From NCBI RefSeq assembly GCF_000213055.1, contig NZ_CM001165.1, positions 5,602,945 to 5,666,944 of the forward strand: 64,000 bases of DNA, in the 5' to 3' direction. Shown here piece by piece: positions 44,526 to 51,932 of the stretch (position 1 is its first letter; the number at the start of each line of letters is the position of its first letter). Both the position numbers and the translations under genes were made by a program. This DNA comes from Streptomyces sp. Tu6071 (GTDB taxonomy: Bacteria > Actinomycetota > Actinomycetes > Streptomycetales > Streptomycetaceae). A model generated the notes under the pieces. The model had not been told where the DNA came from. It saw nothing but the letters and a program-made list of their open reading frames with translations, and did not search any database.

Positions 44526-45331
44526 GCCGTGTCCTCGTCGCGAGCGACCTCGACCGCACCCTCATCTACTCCGCGCGCGCGCTCGCCCTCACGGGCCCCG
44601 ACGAACAGGCCCCGCGGCTGCTGTGCGTCGAGGTCTACCAGGGCCTGCCGCTCTCGTACGTCACCGAGACCGCCGCCGCGCTGCTCGCCGAACTCGCCGC
44701 GCGCACCGTGTTCGTCCCGGTCACGACCCGCACCCCCGCGCAGTACGCGCGCGTCCACCTCCCCGGACCCCCGCCCCGCTTCGCGATCTGCGCCAACGGT
44801 GGCCGCATCCTCGTCGACGGCGAGAACGACGCCGCCTGGAGCCGCCGCGTGGAGCGCGCCGTCGCCGACTCCGCCCCGCTCGCCGCGATGCGCGAGCGTC
44901 TGCTCGACGGCGCGGAGCCCACGTGGCTCCTCAAGGAACGCGTCGCTGAGGACCTCTTCGCCTACCTCGTCGTCGACCGCGCGCTCCTCCCGGCCGACTG
45001 GCTCGACGAGACGGCCGCCTGGGCGCACGAGCACGGCTGGACGCTCTCGCTCCAGGGCCGCAAGCTCTACGCGGTCCCGCGCGCCCTCACCAAGAGCGCG
45101 GCCCTCCACGAGGTCGCCGCGCGCACGGGCGCGGGCCTCACCCTCGCGGCGGGCGACTCGCTCCTCGACGCCGACCTCCTCGCCGCCGCCGACCGCGCCT
45201 GGCGTCCGGGCCACGGCGAACTCGCCGACCAGGACTGGCGGCACGAGGGCGTGACGGCGCTGGAGGAGGTGGGGGCCGCGGCGGGCGAGGAGCTCGTCCG
45301 CCGGTTCCTGAAGGCGGCGGCGGGGGAGTAG
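44522..45331 (+). CDS. HAD-superfamily hydrolase of the Ter biosynthetic operon
   Basis: This 269-residue HAD phosphatase has the catalytic Asp9 and Asp11 in VASDLDRTLIYS. The Thr motif is in VPVTTRTPAQY, with ICANGGRIL (a Cof/SPP-type cap motif). The Lys is in LTKSAAL, and the last acidic motif is AAGDSLLDADLL. It starts within the stop codon of the fused PRTase gene (ATGA), so it is translationally coupled. Ter-linked HADs are thought to remove a phosphate in the last step of the metabolite pathway. An ATP-grasp gene often found with this set is not here. A terminator follows. Confidence 0.9.
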   Translation: MSRVLVASDLDRTLIYSARALALTGPDEQAPRLLCVEVYQGLPLSYVTETAAALLAELAARTVFVPVTTRTPAQYARVHLPGPPPRFAICANGGRILVDGENDAAWSRRVERAVADSAPLAAMRERLLDGAEPTWLLKERVAEDLFAYLVVDRALLPADWLDETAAWAHEHGWTLSLQGRKLYAVPRALTKSAALHEVAARTGAGLTLAAGDSLLDADLLAAADRAWRPGHGELADQDWRHEGVTALEEVGAAAGEELVRRFLKAAAGE

Positions 45332-45336
45332 CGGGG

Positions 45337-45371
45337 CGCCGGGGGCCGCTCGGCCGACGCGGCCCCCGGCG
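45337..45371 (+). terminator. terminator of the Ter enzyme operon
   Basis: A perfect 13-base stem, CGCCGGGGGCCGC (45337-45349) with GCGGCCCCCGGCG (45359-45371), lies five bases past the HAD stop codon. Confidence 0.75.
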
Positions 45372-45443
45372 GGGGGCTCGGCGGGGTGCTCGCCGGGCTC
45401 GGGGCCCGGTGGCCGCTCGGCGGGGCCGTTCCCGGCGGGCCGC

Positions 45444-45662
45444 TCAGCCGCAGCAGCCGCCCCCGCAGCAGCCGCCGCCCCCGCCCTGCGGCGCGGGCGC
45501 GGCACCGCCCGCGGTCCGGCCGCCCACGGCCACGGTCGAGAGCAGCTTGACGGTGTCCGGGTGCCCCGCCGGACAGCTCGCGGGAGCGCCCGACTCGGCC
45601 ATGGGACGGTTCAGTTCGAAGGTGTCGCCGCAGGCGCGGCAGCGGTACTCGTATCGAGGCAT
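45444..45662 (-). CDS. FmdB-type zinc-ribbon protein
   Basis: This 72-residue protein begins MPRYEYRCRACGDTFEL, the FmdB/CxxC_CXXC_SSSS regulatory zinc-ribbon signature. The metal site is formed by YRCRACG and a second half, ASCPAGHPD, in which His may replace the fourth cysteine. The tail is a run of Gly and paired cysteines (GGGGGCCGGGCCG), an unusual extra metal-binding candidate. FmdB-like proteins were first linked to formamidase regulation, but most have unknown roles. It converges with the Ter operon. Confidence 0.85.
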   Translation of the reverse strand: MPRYEYRCRACGDTFELNRPMAESGAPASCPAGHPDTVKLLSTVAVGGRTAGGAAPAPQGGGGGCCGGGCCG

Positions 45663-45703
45663 GCGCACAGGGTACGGGCGGAGGCGGAGAGGGAGGGAGA
45701 CCG

Positions 45704-45793
45704 CGCGGGCGGCCCCGAACCCGTGACCGCCGTGCGCGCCGCCCTGAACCCGTGACCGCCGCGCGGGCCGCGCCGAACCTGTGATCGCGGTGC
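45704..45793. repeat. three direct repeats of 29 bp
   Basis: The block GAACCCGTGACCGCC recurs at a spacing of exactly 29 bases (starting near 45717, 45746 and 45775), with variable G/C bases between and small changes in the third copy (GAACCTGTGATCGCG). It lies in the non-coding gap between FmdB and the coiled-coil gene, just upstream of fmdB on its strand. Whether it is an iteron-like binding site or a chance expansion is open. Confidence 0.6.
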
Positions 45794-45894
45794 GAGCGGT
45801 CCCATGCCCGTCCCGCCGCGCGGCCATCGCGCTCGGACCGCCGCGAGGCCCCCGCCGCCGTACCGCCCCCGAGGGCCCCCGACCCCGTCCCGCC

Positions 45895-47340
45895 TCAGCT
45901 CCCGCCGCGCTCCTCGCGGATCAGCTCCACGACTCGCGCGGCCGTCCCGCGCACCGCCTCCGTCTCGCGCAGGAACTGCCAGTAGTCCGGGTGGTGGCCC
46001 TCCAGGGCCGTCACCGCCCGGTCCAGGCGCGCCACCGCGTCGTCGAGCGGGCGGGCGTGGCGCGGGTCCGGGGTCTGGCGGCCCGTCATCGCGAGCCGCT
46101 GCGCGTCCCGTACCGCGAACCGCGTCCGCTCGATCTCGCGCTGCGGGTCCTTCGCGACCTCGTTGAGCTGCCGCAGCCGGTCCCCGGCGGCCGAGACCGC
46201 CTCGTCCGTCTCGTCGAGCAGCGCCCGTACGGTGGCGAGCAGCGCGGTCGCGTCGGCCCAGCGCTGCGCCTCGCGGGCCTGCCGCGCCTCCGCGAGCTTC
46301 GTGCCCGCCTGCGCCACGTGCTTCGCCGCCTCCTCCGGGATGTGCTGGAGGTCCTGCCAGCACGGCGCGGTGAACCTGCGCCGCAGCTCGCTGAGGACCG
46401 GCTCGACCTGCGCGCTCCGCGTCGTCAGCGCCTCCGCCCTGGTCCGCAGCGAGACGAGCCGCCGGTCGATCTCCCCGGCCCGCTCGGGCAGCCGCTCCGC
46501 CTCCGCGCGCAGCGCCTCCGCCTCGCGCCGCACCCGGTCCGCGCGCTGGATCGTCTCCGCCACGCCGTGCCGCGCGGCGCCCTCGTTGAGCCGGGTCAGC
46601 TCCGGGGCGAGCGCCGCGAGCCGGGCCGCGAGGTCGTCGGCGCGCAGCCCCTGGGCCCGTACGGTGTCGAGCGCGCTCGTCGTGGCGAGCAGCGACTGCT
46701 TGGCGCGCTCGACGGCGGGCGCGAGCCGCGCGAGCTGCGTCTCGGCCTTGCCGAGCAGCGGCCCGAGGCTCTCCGCGAACCGGTCGAGGTCCGCCTTGAC
46801 CCGCGTCAGCTCGTCCTTCGCCCCGTCCAGCGCGCGCCGCGCCCGCGAGGCCGCCGCGCCGTCCAGCTCGTCGCGGTCGAGGTCCACGGCGTCGACGGCG
46901 GCGATGTACGTCCCGCTCGCCTCGTCGATCTTCCGGCCGAGCGCGGCGAAGTCGGAGACCGCGCGCCGCCCGGCGGGGGAGTCGTCGACGGCCGAGATCG
47001 TCTCGACCGAGATGCGCAGATCGCGCTGCGCGGTGTCCAGCTCGTAGAAGGCGTTAGCGGCGGCGTCCTTCGCGGCCTGCGCCTCCGCGCGTCTGCTCTC
47101 GCCGCGCCCGCCGCCCCCGAACCAGCGCCGCGAACCGCCCCCACCTCCGGTGAGGGCGCCGGGCAGCGTGAGGAGGAGGGGGAGAGGGAGCAGGCTCAGC
47201 GCCAGGAGCTCGCGCAGCGGCGACGGGGCCGGGCGGGCCTGGGGACGCGCGGGGCGGGCCCCGGACCGTGCCGGAGCGGCACCTGACCCGGGCCGCCGTG
47301 CCGCCCGTCCGGTGCACGACCGCCGAGGTGTCGCCGTCAC
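45895..47340 (-). CDS. membrane-anchored coiled-coil protein
   Basis: This 481-residue protein has a basic Arg/Ala/Pro-rich N-terminus, one hydrophobic segment (LLALSLLPLPLLLTLPGAL, about residues 48-66) and a Gly-rich linker with GGGGG. About 380 residues of almost continuous heptad helix follow, rich in Ala, Arg, Glu and Leu. I recognise no catalytic motif. It has one Cys after the signal region (APCWQDLQHIPEEAAKHV), in a segment that looks like the most conserved part. It resembles the helical C-terminal part of Streptomyces TPM-type proteins without the TPM domain. The GTG start at 47340 follows GGAGAGGG; an ATG 13 codons earlier is possible. Confidence 0.7.
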   Translation of the reverse strand: MTATPRRSCTGRAARRPGSGAAPARSGARPARPQARPAPSPLRELLALSLLPLPLLLTLPGALTGGGGGSRRWFGGGGRGESRRAEAQAAKDAAANAFYELDTAQRDLRISVETISAVDDSPAGRRAVSDFAALGRKIDEASGTYIAAVDAVDLDRDELDGAAASRARRALDGAKDELTRVKADLDRFAESLGPLLGKAETQLARLAPAVERAKQSLLATTSALDTVRAQGLRADDLAARLAALAPELTRLNEGAARHGVAETIQRADRVRREAEALRAEAERLPERAGEIDRRLVSLRTRAEALTTRSAQVEPVLSELRRRFTAPCWQDLQHIPEEAAKHVAQAGTKLAEARQAREAQRWADATALLATVRALLDETDEAVSAAGDRLRQLNEVAKDPQREIERTRFAVRDAQRLAMTGRQTPDPRHARPLDDAVARLDRAVTALEGHHPDYWQFLRETEAVRGTAARVVELIREERGGS

Positions 47341-47462
47341 AATCCCTCTCCCGTGCCGCGTCTCGCTTGCTCGTTTCATTCTCCCATCCAGGAGGACGAA
47401 CGCGCGGGCGGAAAAGTTCGCGGAAGCGGGTGCCGGTTGTGGCGCGTGGTGCGGCCCGGCCG

Positions 47463-48215
47463 TCAGCGCGCCTCGCGGATCGTGACGGAGCCGTCCGCGC
47501 TGTGCGCCCGTACCTTGTGCGCGCCGTCCTCCGTACGGTCCACCGAGACGCGCGTGCTCCCGTCCCCGACCTCGGTCCGCACGTCGTACGCGACCGAGCC
47601 CGGCAGCTCCAGGGTCGTCGAGCCGTCCCTGGAGTCCGTGTCGACGAGCGCGGGCGCGGTACGGGCCACGAGGTGGAGCGAGCCGTCCGCGCTCCGCATC
47701 CGCACCGTGCGCGAGCCGATCCCGCGCGCGTCGACGCTCCCGTCCGTGCTGCGCACGTCGAGCGGCCCCGAGACGTCCCGCACCCGCAGTGAGGCGTCCT
47801 CCACCCGCGCCTCGACCGCCGTCCGGAACCCGGAGACGCGCACCGCGCCGTCCTTGCCGCGCACCGAGAGCGCGAGCGCGCGCGGCACCTTCACCTCGTA
47901 CCGCGCGTCGCAGTCGGTGAGGAGCCCGGAGCACGAGGCCCGCAGGCGCAACCGGTCCCCGTCCAGCGCCCAGCTCGCCTTCGGCCCCTCGCCCAGCACG
48001 ACGTGCCCCGCGAGGCGCCGCGTGACCTCGATCTTCTCGACGTCCGCCGCGACGACGTCGAGCGCCGCGTCGTCCACGTCGACCGTGAGCCGCTTCCCCT
48101 CGAAGGCCCAGGCCCGGTGCTCCGCCTTCGCGCCGGAGGCGTCGGCACACCCCCCGAGCCCCGCCACGAGCCCCGCCCCCAGCACCACCGCCGCCACCGC
48201 ACGCACTCGCCGCAT
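47463..48215 (-). CDS. DUF4097-type beta-helix lipoprotein
   Basis: This 250-residue exported protein has the start MRRVRAVAAVVLGAGLVAGL, then the lipobox LGGC, so it is a predicted lipoprotein. The rest is a repetitive right-handed beta-helix of the DUF4097 (putative adhesin) type. It has a regular VRGKDGAVRVSGF, VRSTDGSVDARGI, MRSADGSLHLVA, HSADGSVTIREA pattern with one DGS per turn. A single disulfide is possible in SCSGLLTDC. These proteins often sit with stress-response or envelope genes. It lies just before the tRNA-Val gene on the other strand. The ATG at 48215 is chosen since it gives the lipoprotein signal. Confidence 0.85.
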   Translation of the reverse strand: MRRVRAVAAVVLGAGLVAGLGGCADASGAKAEHRAWAFEGKRLTVDVDDAALDVVAADVEKIEVTRRLAGHVVLGEGPKASWALDGDRLRLRASCSGLLTDCDARYEVKVPRALALSVRGKDGAVRVSGFRTAVEARVEDASLRVRDVSGPLDVRSTDGSVDARGIGSRTVRMRSADGSLHLVARTAPALVDTDSRDGSTTLELPGSVAYDVRTEVGDGSTRVSVDRTEDGAHKVRAHSADGSVTIREAR

Positions 48216-48371
48216 GATTCCGCCGCCCCCGTCCGCCGTCGTTACCCCCGACGGTACGAATCCGTGCCCCCTCCCCACGATGACGCGACCCCCCGTCCCC
48301 ACCCGGGGGTTTTCCCCACCGCACCCTGTCCCGGCCCCCGCCCGGGGCAAGGTAGGCTGTCGGCTCGACCC

Positions 48372-48443
48372 GGGCGCGTAGCTCAGGGGTAGAGCGTCGC
48401 CCTTACAAGGCGAATGTCGGCGGTTCGAAACCGTCCGCGCCCA
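48372..48443 (+). tRNA. tRNA-Val(TAC)
   Basis: This 72-nt cloverleaf has acceptor arms GGGCGCG (48372-48378) and CGCGCCC (48436-48442), a D arm with GCTC and GAGC, and anticodon loop CTTACAA with TAC. The T arm has GGTTCGAAACC in its core, and A is the discriminator. CCA is not encoded. It lies exactly at the boundary between host genes and the phage-like segment, so its 3' half is a natural integration site. Confidence 0.93.
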
Positions 48444-48693
48444 CTCGGGATAAACGGCAGGTCAGGCCCTGCTTTCGGCCCCTCAACTCACCAGGGTTGG
48501 GGGGCCTTCTCGTGCCCAGAATCCACATGGAGTCCACATCCCCACCCGCGTCACTCGTATGAGGGACTGGACCCAGGCGGCCGACCGCATAGAGTGAGCA
48601 CCGACGAGGGCTGGCGCGACTCCCCTCGCGCGCCAGACGCGTGCTCGTCATCGTCCTGCGGACCCGGGCGGGGAGGCCCGACCCGCAGGCGCC

Positions 48694-48724
48694 GGCCCCT
48701 CGCCGCGAGACTCGGCGAGGGGCC
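48694..48724. terminator. hairpin downstream of tRNA-Val
   Basis: GGCCCCTCGCCG (48694-48705) and CGGCGAGGGGCC (48713-48724) form a perfect 12-base stem with a seven-base loop. Confidence 0.6.
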
Positions 48725-48740
48725 TGGCGACAAATGTAGA

Positions 48741-48770
48741 CCGCCCCACCCCAAGCCCGGGGTGGGGCGG
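48741..48770. terminator. second hairpin downstream of tRNA-Val
   Basis: CCGCCCCACCCC (48741-48752) and GGGGTGGGGCGG (48759-48770) form a perfect 12-base stem with a six-base loop, 16 bases after the previous hairpin. Together they resemble tandem terminators. Confidence 0.65.
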
Positions 48771-48949
48771 TTCGCTCTGACCGAAGCAGAGCGCAAGATG
48801 GCGCCTTTCGGCGGACGCGTGTACACCGCGGCGCCATCCCCGCCCGCGCGCGACCGACGCACAGCGGGCGAGCTTCCGGTACGACCGTCACACGATCTTG
48901 CACACCCGGCACGAATATGCCCCTGGTGTCACCCGATCGGATGGCAGAT

Positions 48950-48965
48950 GTACCACCGATGGTAC
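48950..48965 (+). promoter_or_regulatory. palindromic operator upstream of the XRE gene
   Basis: GTACCACCGATGGTAC has perfect 6-base arms and a 4-base centre, 34 bases before the GTG of the small XRE regulator. The position suggests self-regulation or control by another prophage repressor. Confidence 0.5.
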
Positions 48966-48999
48966 TGACATGCTGTGACCGGCGGCTGAGCGTGGCTGT

Positions 49000-49233
49000 G
49001 TGCCGCCAGAACCGCCCCCCGCCTGGGTCCTCGACCAGCGCCGCGCCGTCGGCGACCGCATCCGCACGGCCCGCCTGGAGGCGGCCATCACGCAGGAGAC
49101 CCTCGCGGAGCGCACCGGCCTCGACCGGAAGACGATCGTGCGAACCGAGGGCGGCACCCACAGCACGCTTCTGGACCACCTCCTCCTCATCGCCCGCGCG
49201 CTCGGTCGGCCGCTTGCGGACCTCGTGAGGTGA
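49000..49233 (+). CDS. small XRE-family HTH regulator
   Basis: This 77-residue protein is essentially one HTH_3 domain: GDRIRTARLEAAITQETLAE followed by RTGLDRKTIVRTEGG and LIARALGRPLADLV. The usual Cro/CI-type helix pattern is complete. There is no effector domain. No good Shine-Dalgarno site precedes the GTG at 49000, so the transcript may be leaderless. A palindrome GTACCA-N4-TGGTAC lies upstream. As the first plus-strand gene after the tRNA, it could be a prophage or cargo repressor, facing the nine-gene minus-strand operon end-on. Confidence 0.78.
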   Translation: MPPEPPPAWVLDQRRAVGDRIRTARLEAAITQETLAERTGLDRKTIVRTEGGTHSTLLDHLLLIARALGRPLADLVR

Positions 49234-49313
49234 AGCCCCGGCCGGGACCGATCCCGGCCGGGGCTCCGTCCCCGCCCTTGACGGGGCGTGGGGCGGGGAG
49301 TCAGGAGGTGTTT

Positions 49314-49478
49314 CTACAGGGCGGGCTGGTTGCTGCCCGGGCAGGTGCTGCGGTCGCCCGGGGGTTGGTGGATGGTGGTCGGCTCGCCGGTCTGGGAGCC
49401 CACGATCTGGCCGCAGACGGGGCAGGTGCCGTAGCAGCGTCCAGGATCGAAGTCGCGTCGTCGGGCACGTACAGGCAT
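49314..49478 (-). CDS. 54-residue CxxC microprotein
   Basis: This small basic protein opens MPVRARRRDFDPGRCYGTCP. Its metal-ligand candidates are Cys15, Cys19 and Cys22 (CYGTCPVCG), then a His in TTIHQPP and a last Cys in STCPGSN. AGGAGG lies four bases before the ATG, so translation is well supported. It is the last gene of the minus-strand cargo operon. I do not recognise a family. Similar zinc-ribbon-like microproteins are encoded by three other genes of the same operon. Confidence 0.7.
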   Translation of the reverse strand: MPVRARRRDFDPGRCYGTCPVCGQIVGSQTGEPTTIHQPPGDRSTCPGSNQPAL

Positions 49479-49561
49479 GCGTCCTCCTGAGAGGCTTGGT
49501 GTGCTTCCTGTGGTGGTGCGTTTCCCCGTCGCGCGGCCGGGCCCTGGCGGTGCGACGAAGC

Positions 49562-49963
49562 TCAGAGGGCGCGGATGAAGGTCTTCGCGCCGTTGTGGTA
49601 GTCGACGGTGAGGCCGTAGTTCCCGGGTCGTTCGCCCTCGCGGGTGGACCAGCGGGTGACGGAGGCGATCTCGGGATTTTCGGCGGCGAGGAGGATTCCG
49701 GCGAGCCACTCCTCAGCGCCCGCGTCCCCGGCTGGTGCGGGGCCGGAGGCCGGGGTGCCCTCGACGGGCGCGGCCGGGGAGTCGAATTTTTCGTTGGGGG
49801 CGAGCTGCCCGATGAACTGCCAGCGCTCCTCCTTGCCGCGGCTGACCGCGAGGCCGTAGGGGTGCTTGGTGTCTCCGGCCTCGGCGAGGGTCTGCACGCG
49901 GGTGACGCCGGGCGCGTTTTTCGCGAGGTCGAGGGCGTAGTCCTGGAGCTGCTCGGGGCGCAT
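49562..49963 (-). CDS. hypothetical cargo-operon protein, 133 residues
   Basis: This cytoplasmic protein starts MRPEQLQDYALDLAKNAPGV. It has a pattern of two similar halves: a helix followed by YGLAVSRGKEERWQFIGQLA near residue 35, and NYGLTVDYHNGAKTFIRAL at the end. A Pro/Ala linker sits between them (PAAPVEGTPASGPAPAG). No catalytic motif is evident. AGAGGA lies before the ATG. It stands 37 bases after the coupled microprotein chain and is probably in the same transcript. The function is unknown. Confidence 0.7.
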   Translation of the reverse strand: MRPEQLQDYALDLAKNAPGVTRVQTLAEAGDTKHPYGLAVSRGKEERWQFIGQLAPNEKFDSPAAPVEGTPASGPAPAGDAGAEEWLAGILLAAENPEIASVTRWSTREGERPGNYGLTVDYHNGAKTFIRAL

Positions 49964-50000
49964 GGTCGGGTCCTCTTCTCGGGGCGGGGCGTCGGCAACC

Positions 50001-50186
50001 CTACCCACGGCGGGGGGTGGCCGGGATGGTCGGGAGGCCGCGCGGCAGCCGCTCGTGTCGCGGCGGGCAGATCCGGTGCACATAGGCGTTCGGCCGTGCT
50101 CCGGAGATCGCGTCGCGGGGTATCGACTCGACCTCCTGGCCGGGCTCGAAAGGCCGGTCGCAGCGCTCGCAGGTGCGGGTTCTCAC
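50001..50186 (-). CDS. 61-residue CxxC microprotein
   Basis: This small protein begins with CERCDRPFEPGQEVESIP near residue 6 and contains VHRICPPRHERLP, giving a C-x2-C ... H-x2-C pattern. That pattern fits a treble-clef or zinc-ribbon metal site. The GTG start lies within the stop codon of the upstream gene (GTGA overlap, 4 bases), and GGGAGGA lies in range. No known family is recognised. It is the fourth member of the coupled chain 51002 to 50001. Confidence 0.7.
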   Translation of the reverse strand: MRTRTCERCDRPFEPGQEVESIPRDAISGARPNAYVHRICPPRHERLPRGLPTIPATPRRG

Positions 50187-50359
50187 GGTCGGTCCTCCCA
50201 GGGGGTGAGGCGGTACGTCTCGCGGCAGCGGCGGCAGGCGTAGAGGGCGCCGCCGGGGTCGGTGGCGGGTTCGGGTGCGGGCTGGATGAGGGCGACGTCG
50301 TTGGCGAGGTCGCGGTGCCACGCGCACCAGGCGATCGTGCGGCCGAGCTTGGCGGTCAT
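50183..50359 (-). CDS. 58-residue CxxC microprotein
   Basis: This protein begins MTAKLGRTIAWCAWHRDLAN. It has Cys and His ligands in WCAWHRD and a CRRC pair in LYACRRCRETYRL, so a single zinc knuckle is plausible. The ATG overlaps the previous stop (ATGA), and its own stop overlaps the next GTG, so it is coupled on both sides. The central part is low complexity (PAPEPATDPGG). The family is unknown to me. The translation coupling makes the reading frame credible. Confidence 0.7.
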   Translation of the reverse strand: MTAKLGRTIAWCAWHRDLANDVALIQPAPEPATDPGGALYACRRCRETYRLTPWEDRP

Positions 50360-50565
50360 CGGTCGTCCCTGCCGTAGCAGCAGCGGCGGCAGCCGCGGGG
50401 GAACCAGGCGGGGGCGTGCGCGGTGGCGTGGCGGGCGCCGAGGTCGACGTCGTCGATGCCGGGCTGGAGCGGGGTCTCGCACCACACGCAGGCGGCGCCG
50501 CGCCGCTGCTCCGCCGTGAGCGTCTCGACGGCCGGGAGGAGACCCTCGTCCACGTGGATGCTCAC
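50356..50565 (-). CDS. 69-residue CxxC microprotein
   Basis: This protein begins MSIHVDEGLLPAVETLTAEQ. Two cysteine pairs are seen, ACVWCETPLQPG near residue 26 and GCRRCCYGRD near the end, with His residues in ARHATAHAP. A zinc-ribbon-like fold is likely. The GTG start overlaps the stop codon of the 146-residue gene (GTGA), and its stop overlaps the next start (ATGA). Function unknown. Confidence 0.7.
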   Translation of the reverse strand: MSIHVDEGLLPAVETLTAEQRRGAACVWCETPLQPGIDDVDLGARHATAHAPAWFPRGCRRCCYGRDDR

Positions 50566-51002
50566 CGTGCCATCACCCCGGCCGGGCCGAACGCGGCGCC
50601 GAGCTGGGGCGCGGGCGTGAGCCGCCCGCTTCCGTCCGGGGGTTCGAGCCAGAGCCGCCCCTCACTCCCGATGCCCTCATGCGGGCAGTCGAGCACCCAC
50701 CCGCGCGGGCGCACGGTGAGCTGCCGAAGGTCCGCCAGGTCGTCCGCCTCGTCGGCCGGCACGAGCCACCACGCGAGCGGTTCGCGCACGGAGGCGAGGA
50801 CCGGACCGAGCGCGCCCGTGGGGCGGATGGCGCACATCGCGTCGATGCTCGAGTAGAGCGGGGCCTCAACGACACGCCACGCCCCTGTGGAGGGGACAGG
50901 AACGAGCTGGTCGTCGCGTTGCCATGTGCGCAGTGCTTGCTGGGGATTCGCCACGGTGTGCGTGAGCCACTGGCGCCCGATCTCACCTCGGATGACTGCC
51001 AT
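50562..51002 (-). CDS. hypothetical cargo-operon protein, 146 residues
   Basis: This cytoplasmic alpha/beta protein starts MAVIRGEIGRQWLTHTVANP. Notable segments are YSSIDAMCAIRPTGALGPVL, EPLAWWLVPADEADDLADLR and RGWVLDCPHEG. These suggest a compact mixed domain with one conserved-looking Cys-Pro-His. It is the first gene of the overlapping chain, 87 bases after the XRE-DUF5753 regulator in the same direction. I do not recognise the family and assign no function. Confidence 0.7.
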   Translation of the reverse strand: MAVIRGEIGRQWLTHTVANPQQALRTWQRDDQLVPVPSTGAWRVVEAPLYSSIDAMCAIRPTGALGPVLASVREPLAWWLVPADEADDLADLRQLTVRPRGWVLDCPHEGIGSEGRLWLEPPDGSGRLTPAPQLGAAFGPAGVMAR

Positions 51003-51089
51003 GACACGGACCGTAGGCGGCGGGGTTGCGCGCTCGCGCGGCGATTGCGCCGGATTGCGGACCGGGCGCGGGGGTTGTGCGGATTGCTG

Positions 51090-51932
51090 CTACGCGGGCC
51101 CCAGGGAGGCCCTGGCGCGCGCGATCAGGCGGTGTGCCTGCGTACCGCGAGCGGCGGTTTCGGAGAGCTGGTCCCAGACGCGCCCGTACAGGCTGAGGTC
51201 GTCGTCCGATTCCAGGGTCAGTTCGCTACTGATCGTCTCCACGATGACGCGGGCCTCGTCGTAGATCCAGAAGCCGTGTTTGAGAGCGAAGGGCATGGGG
51301 GCGCCCAGGGGCACGATGCCTAGGTCGATGCTGGGCAGGCCGATCAGGCTGACAAGCCGGTCAAGCTGTGCCGCCATGGCTTCTCGCTCGCAGATCAAGG
51401 CGTGGAGCGCGCCCTCCCAGATGAGGACGCGGAAGGTGCGGCCCGGCTCGTAGAGCACCGCCTGGCGGGCCATCCGGGAGTTGACCGCCGCCTCGGCGTC
51501 CGGCGGCGTTCGGTGGAGCTGCGAGTTGCACGCGAACAGGGCGCGTGCGTAGTCCGCGGTCTGGACGAGCCCCGGAATGACGGTTGCCTCATACCCGCGC
51601 ACGGCGCGCACTGCACGGTAGGTGGAGACGTAGCGGTCCTGGACGGCCCGGTGGCCAGCCGTGAGCTGACGGCGCCAGGACCGGTGCTGTGACTCCAGAC
51701 CCCGTAGGCGGCTCGTGAGGTCCGATGCTGCCGTCTCGTCTGTGGCTTGTGCCCAGGCGGCGAGGTCATCGGTGGTGGGGGTCTGCTTGCCGGTTTCCAG
51801 CCGGGAGACCTTCGACCTCTGCCAGCCGAGGAGGGCGGCAAGGTCTTTGCCCTGGAGGCCGGCCTCGGTGCGCAGCTCGCGCAGCCGCGCACCGAGGGCC
51901 TCACGCCCGGTTTGGAAGTCCGTCGCGCTCAC
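51090..51932 (-). CDS. XRE-family regulator with DUF5753 (Scr1/WhiJ type)
   Basis: This 280-residue protein belongs to the large Streptomyces family that includes WhiJ-type regulators. Its N-terminal HTH is ALGARLRELRTEAGLQGKDL then AALLGWQRSKVSRLETGKQ (about residues 10-50). DUF5753 follows (about 95-275), with YEATVIPGLVQTADYARALF, LIWEGALHALI and SSELTLESDDDLSLYGRVWD. Such genes typically sit next to small partner genes (DUF397 or DUF6879), as here. The GTG start at 51932 overlaps the DUF6879 stop (GTGA), so it depends on translation of that now-frameshifted gene. Confidence 0.9.
   Translation of the reverse strand: MSATDFQTGREALGARLRELRTEAGLQGKDLAALLGWQRSKVSRLETGKQTPTTDDLAAWAQATDETAASDLTSRLRGLESQHRSWRRQLTAGHRAVQDRYVSTYRAVRAVRGYEATVIPGLVQTADYARALFACNSQLHRTPPDAEAAVNSRMARQAVLYEPGRTFRVLIWEGALHALICEREAMAAQLDRLVSLIGLPSIDLGIVPLGAPMPFALKHGFWIYDEARVIVETISSELTLESDDDLSLYGRVWDQLSETAARGTQAHRLIARARASLGPA

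Larger units (their letters stand above)
48444..48999. other. non-coding junction region downstream of tRNA-Val
   Basis: I find no credible gene in these 556 bases. The region holds a weak hairpin near 48,610-48,640, two strong ones listed separately, and the operator-like palindrome before the XRE gene. On the minus strand, a frame running into the tRNA has DVDSMWILG and then GADGFEPPTFAL. The latter is the typical product of reading a tRNA backwards, and the former recalls integrase C-termini. This may be the remnant of an integrase end at the attachment site. Confidence 0.45.

Noticed and set aside
45700..45800. Tandem repeats near fmdB as a CRISPR array
   Set aside because: Only three repeats with GC-rich spacers of about 14 bases and drifting repeat sequence; no cas genes anywhere in the window.
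48403..49998. A very long minus-strand frame ending GADGFEPPTFAL
   Set aside because: It reads a tRNA backwards at its end, has no domain over most of its length, and overlaps the XRE gene and the microprotein genes antisense. Only its last part before the tRNA is kept as a possible integrase remnant.
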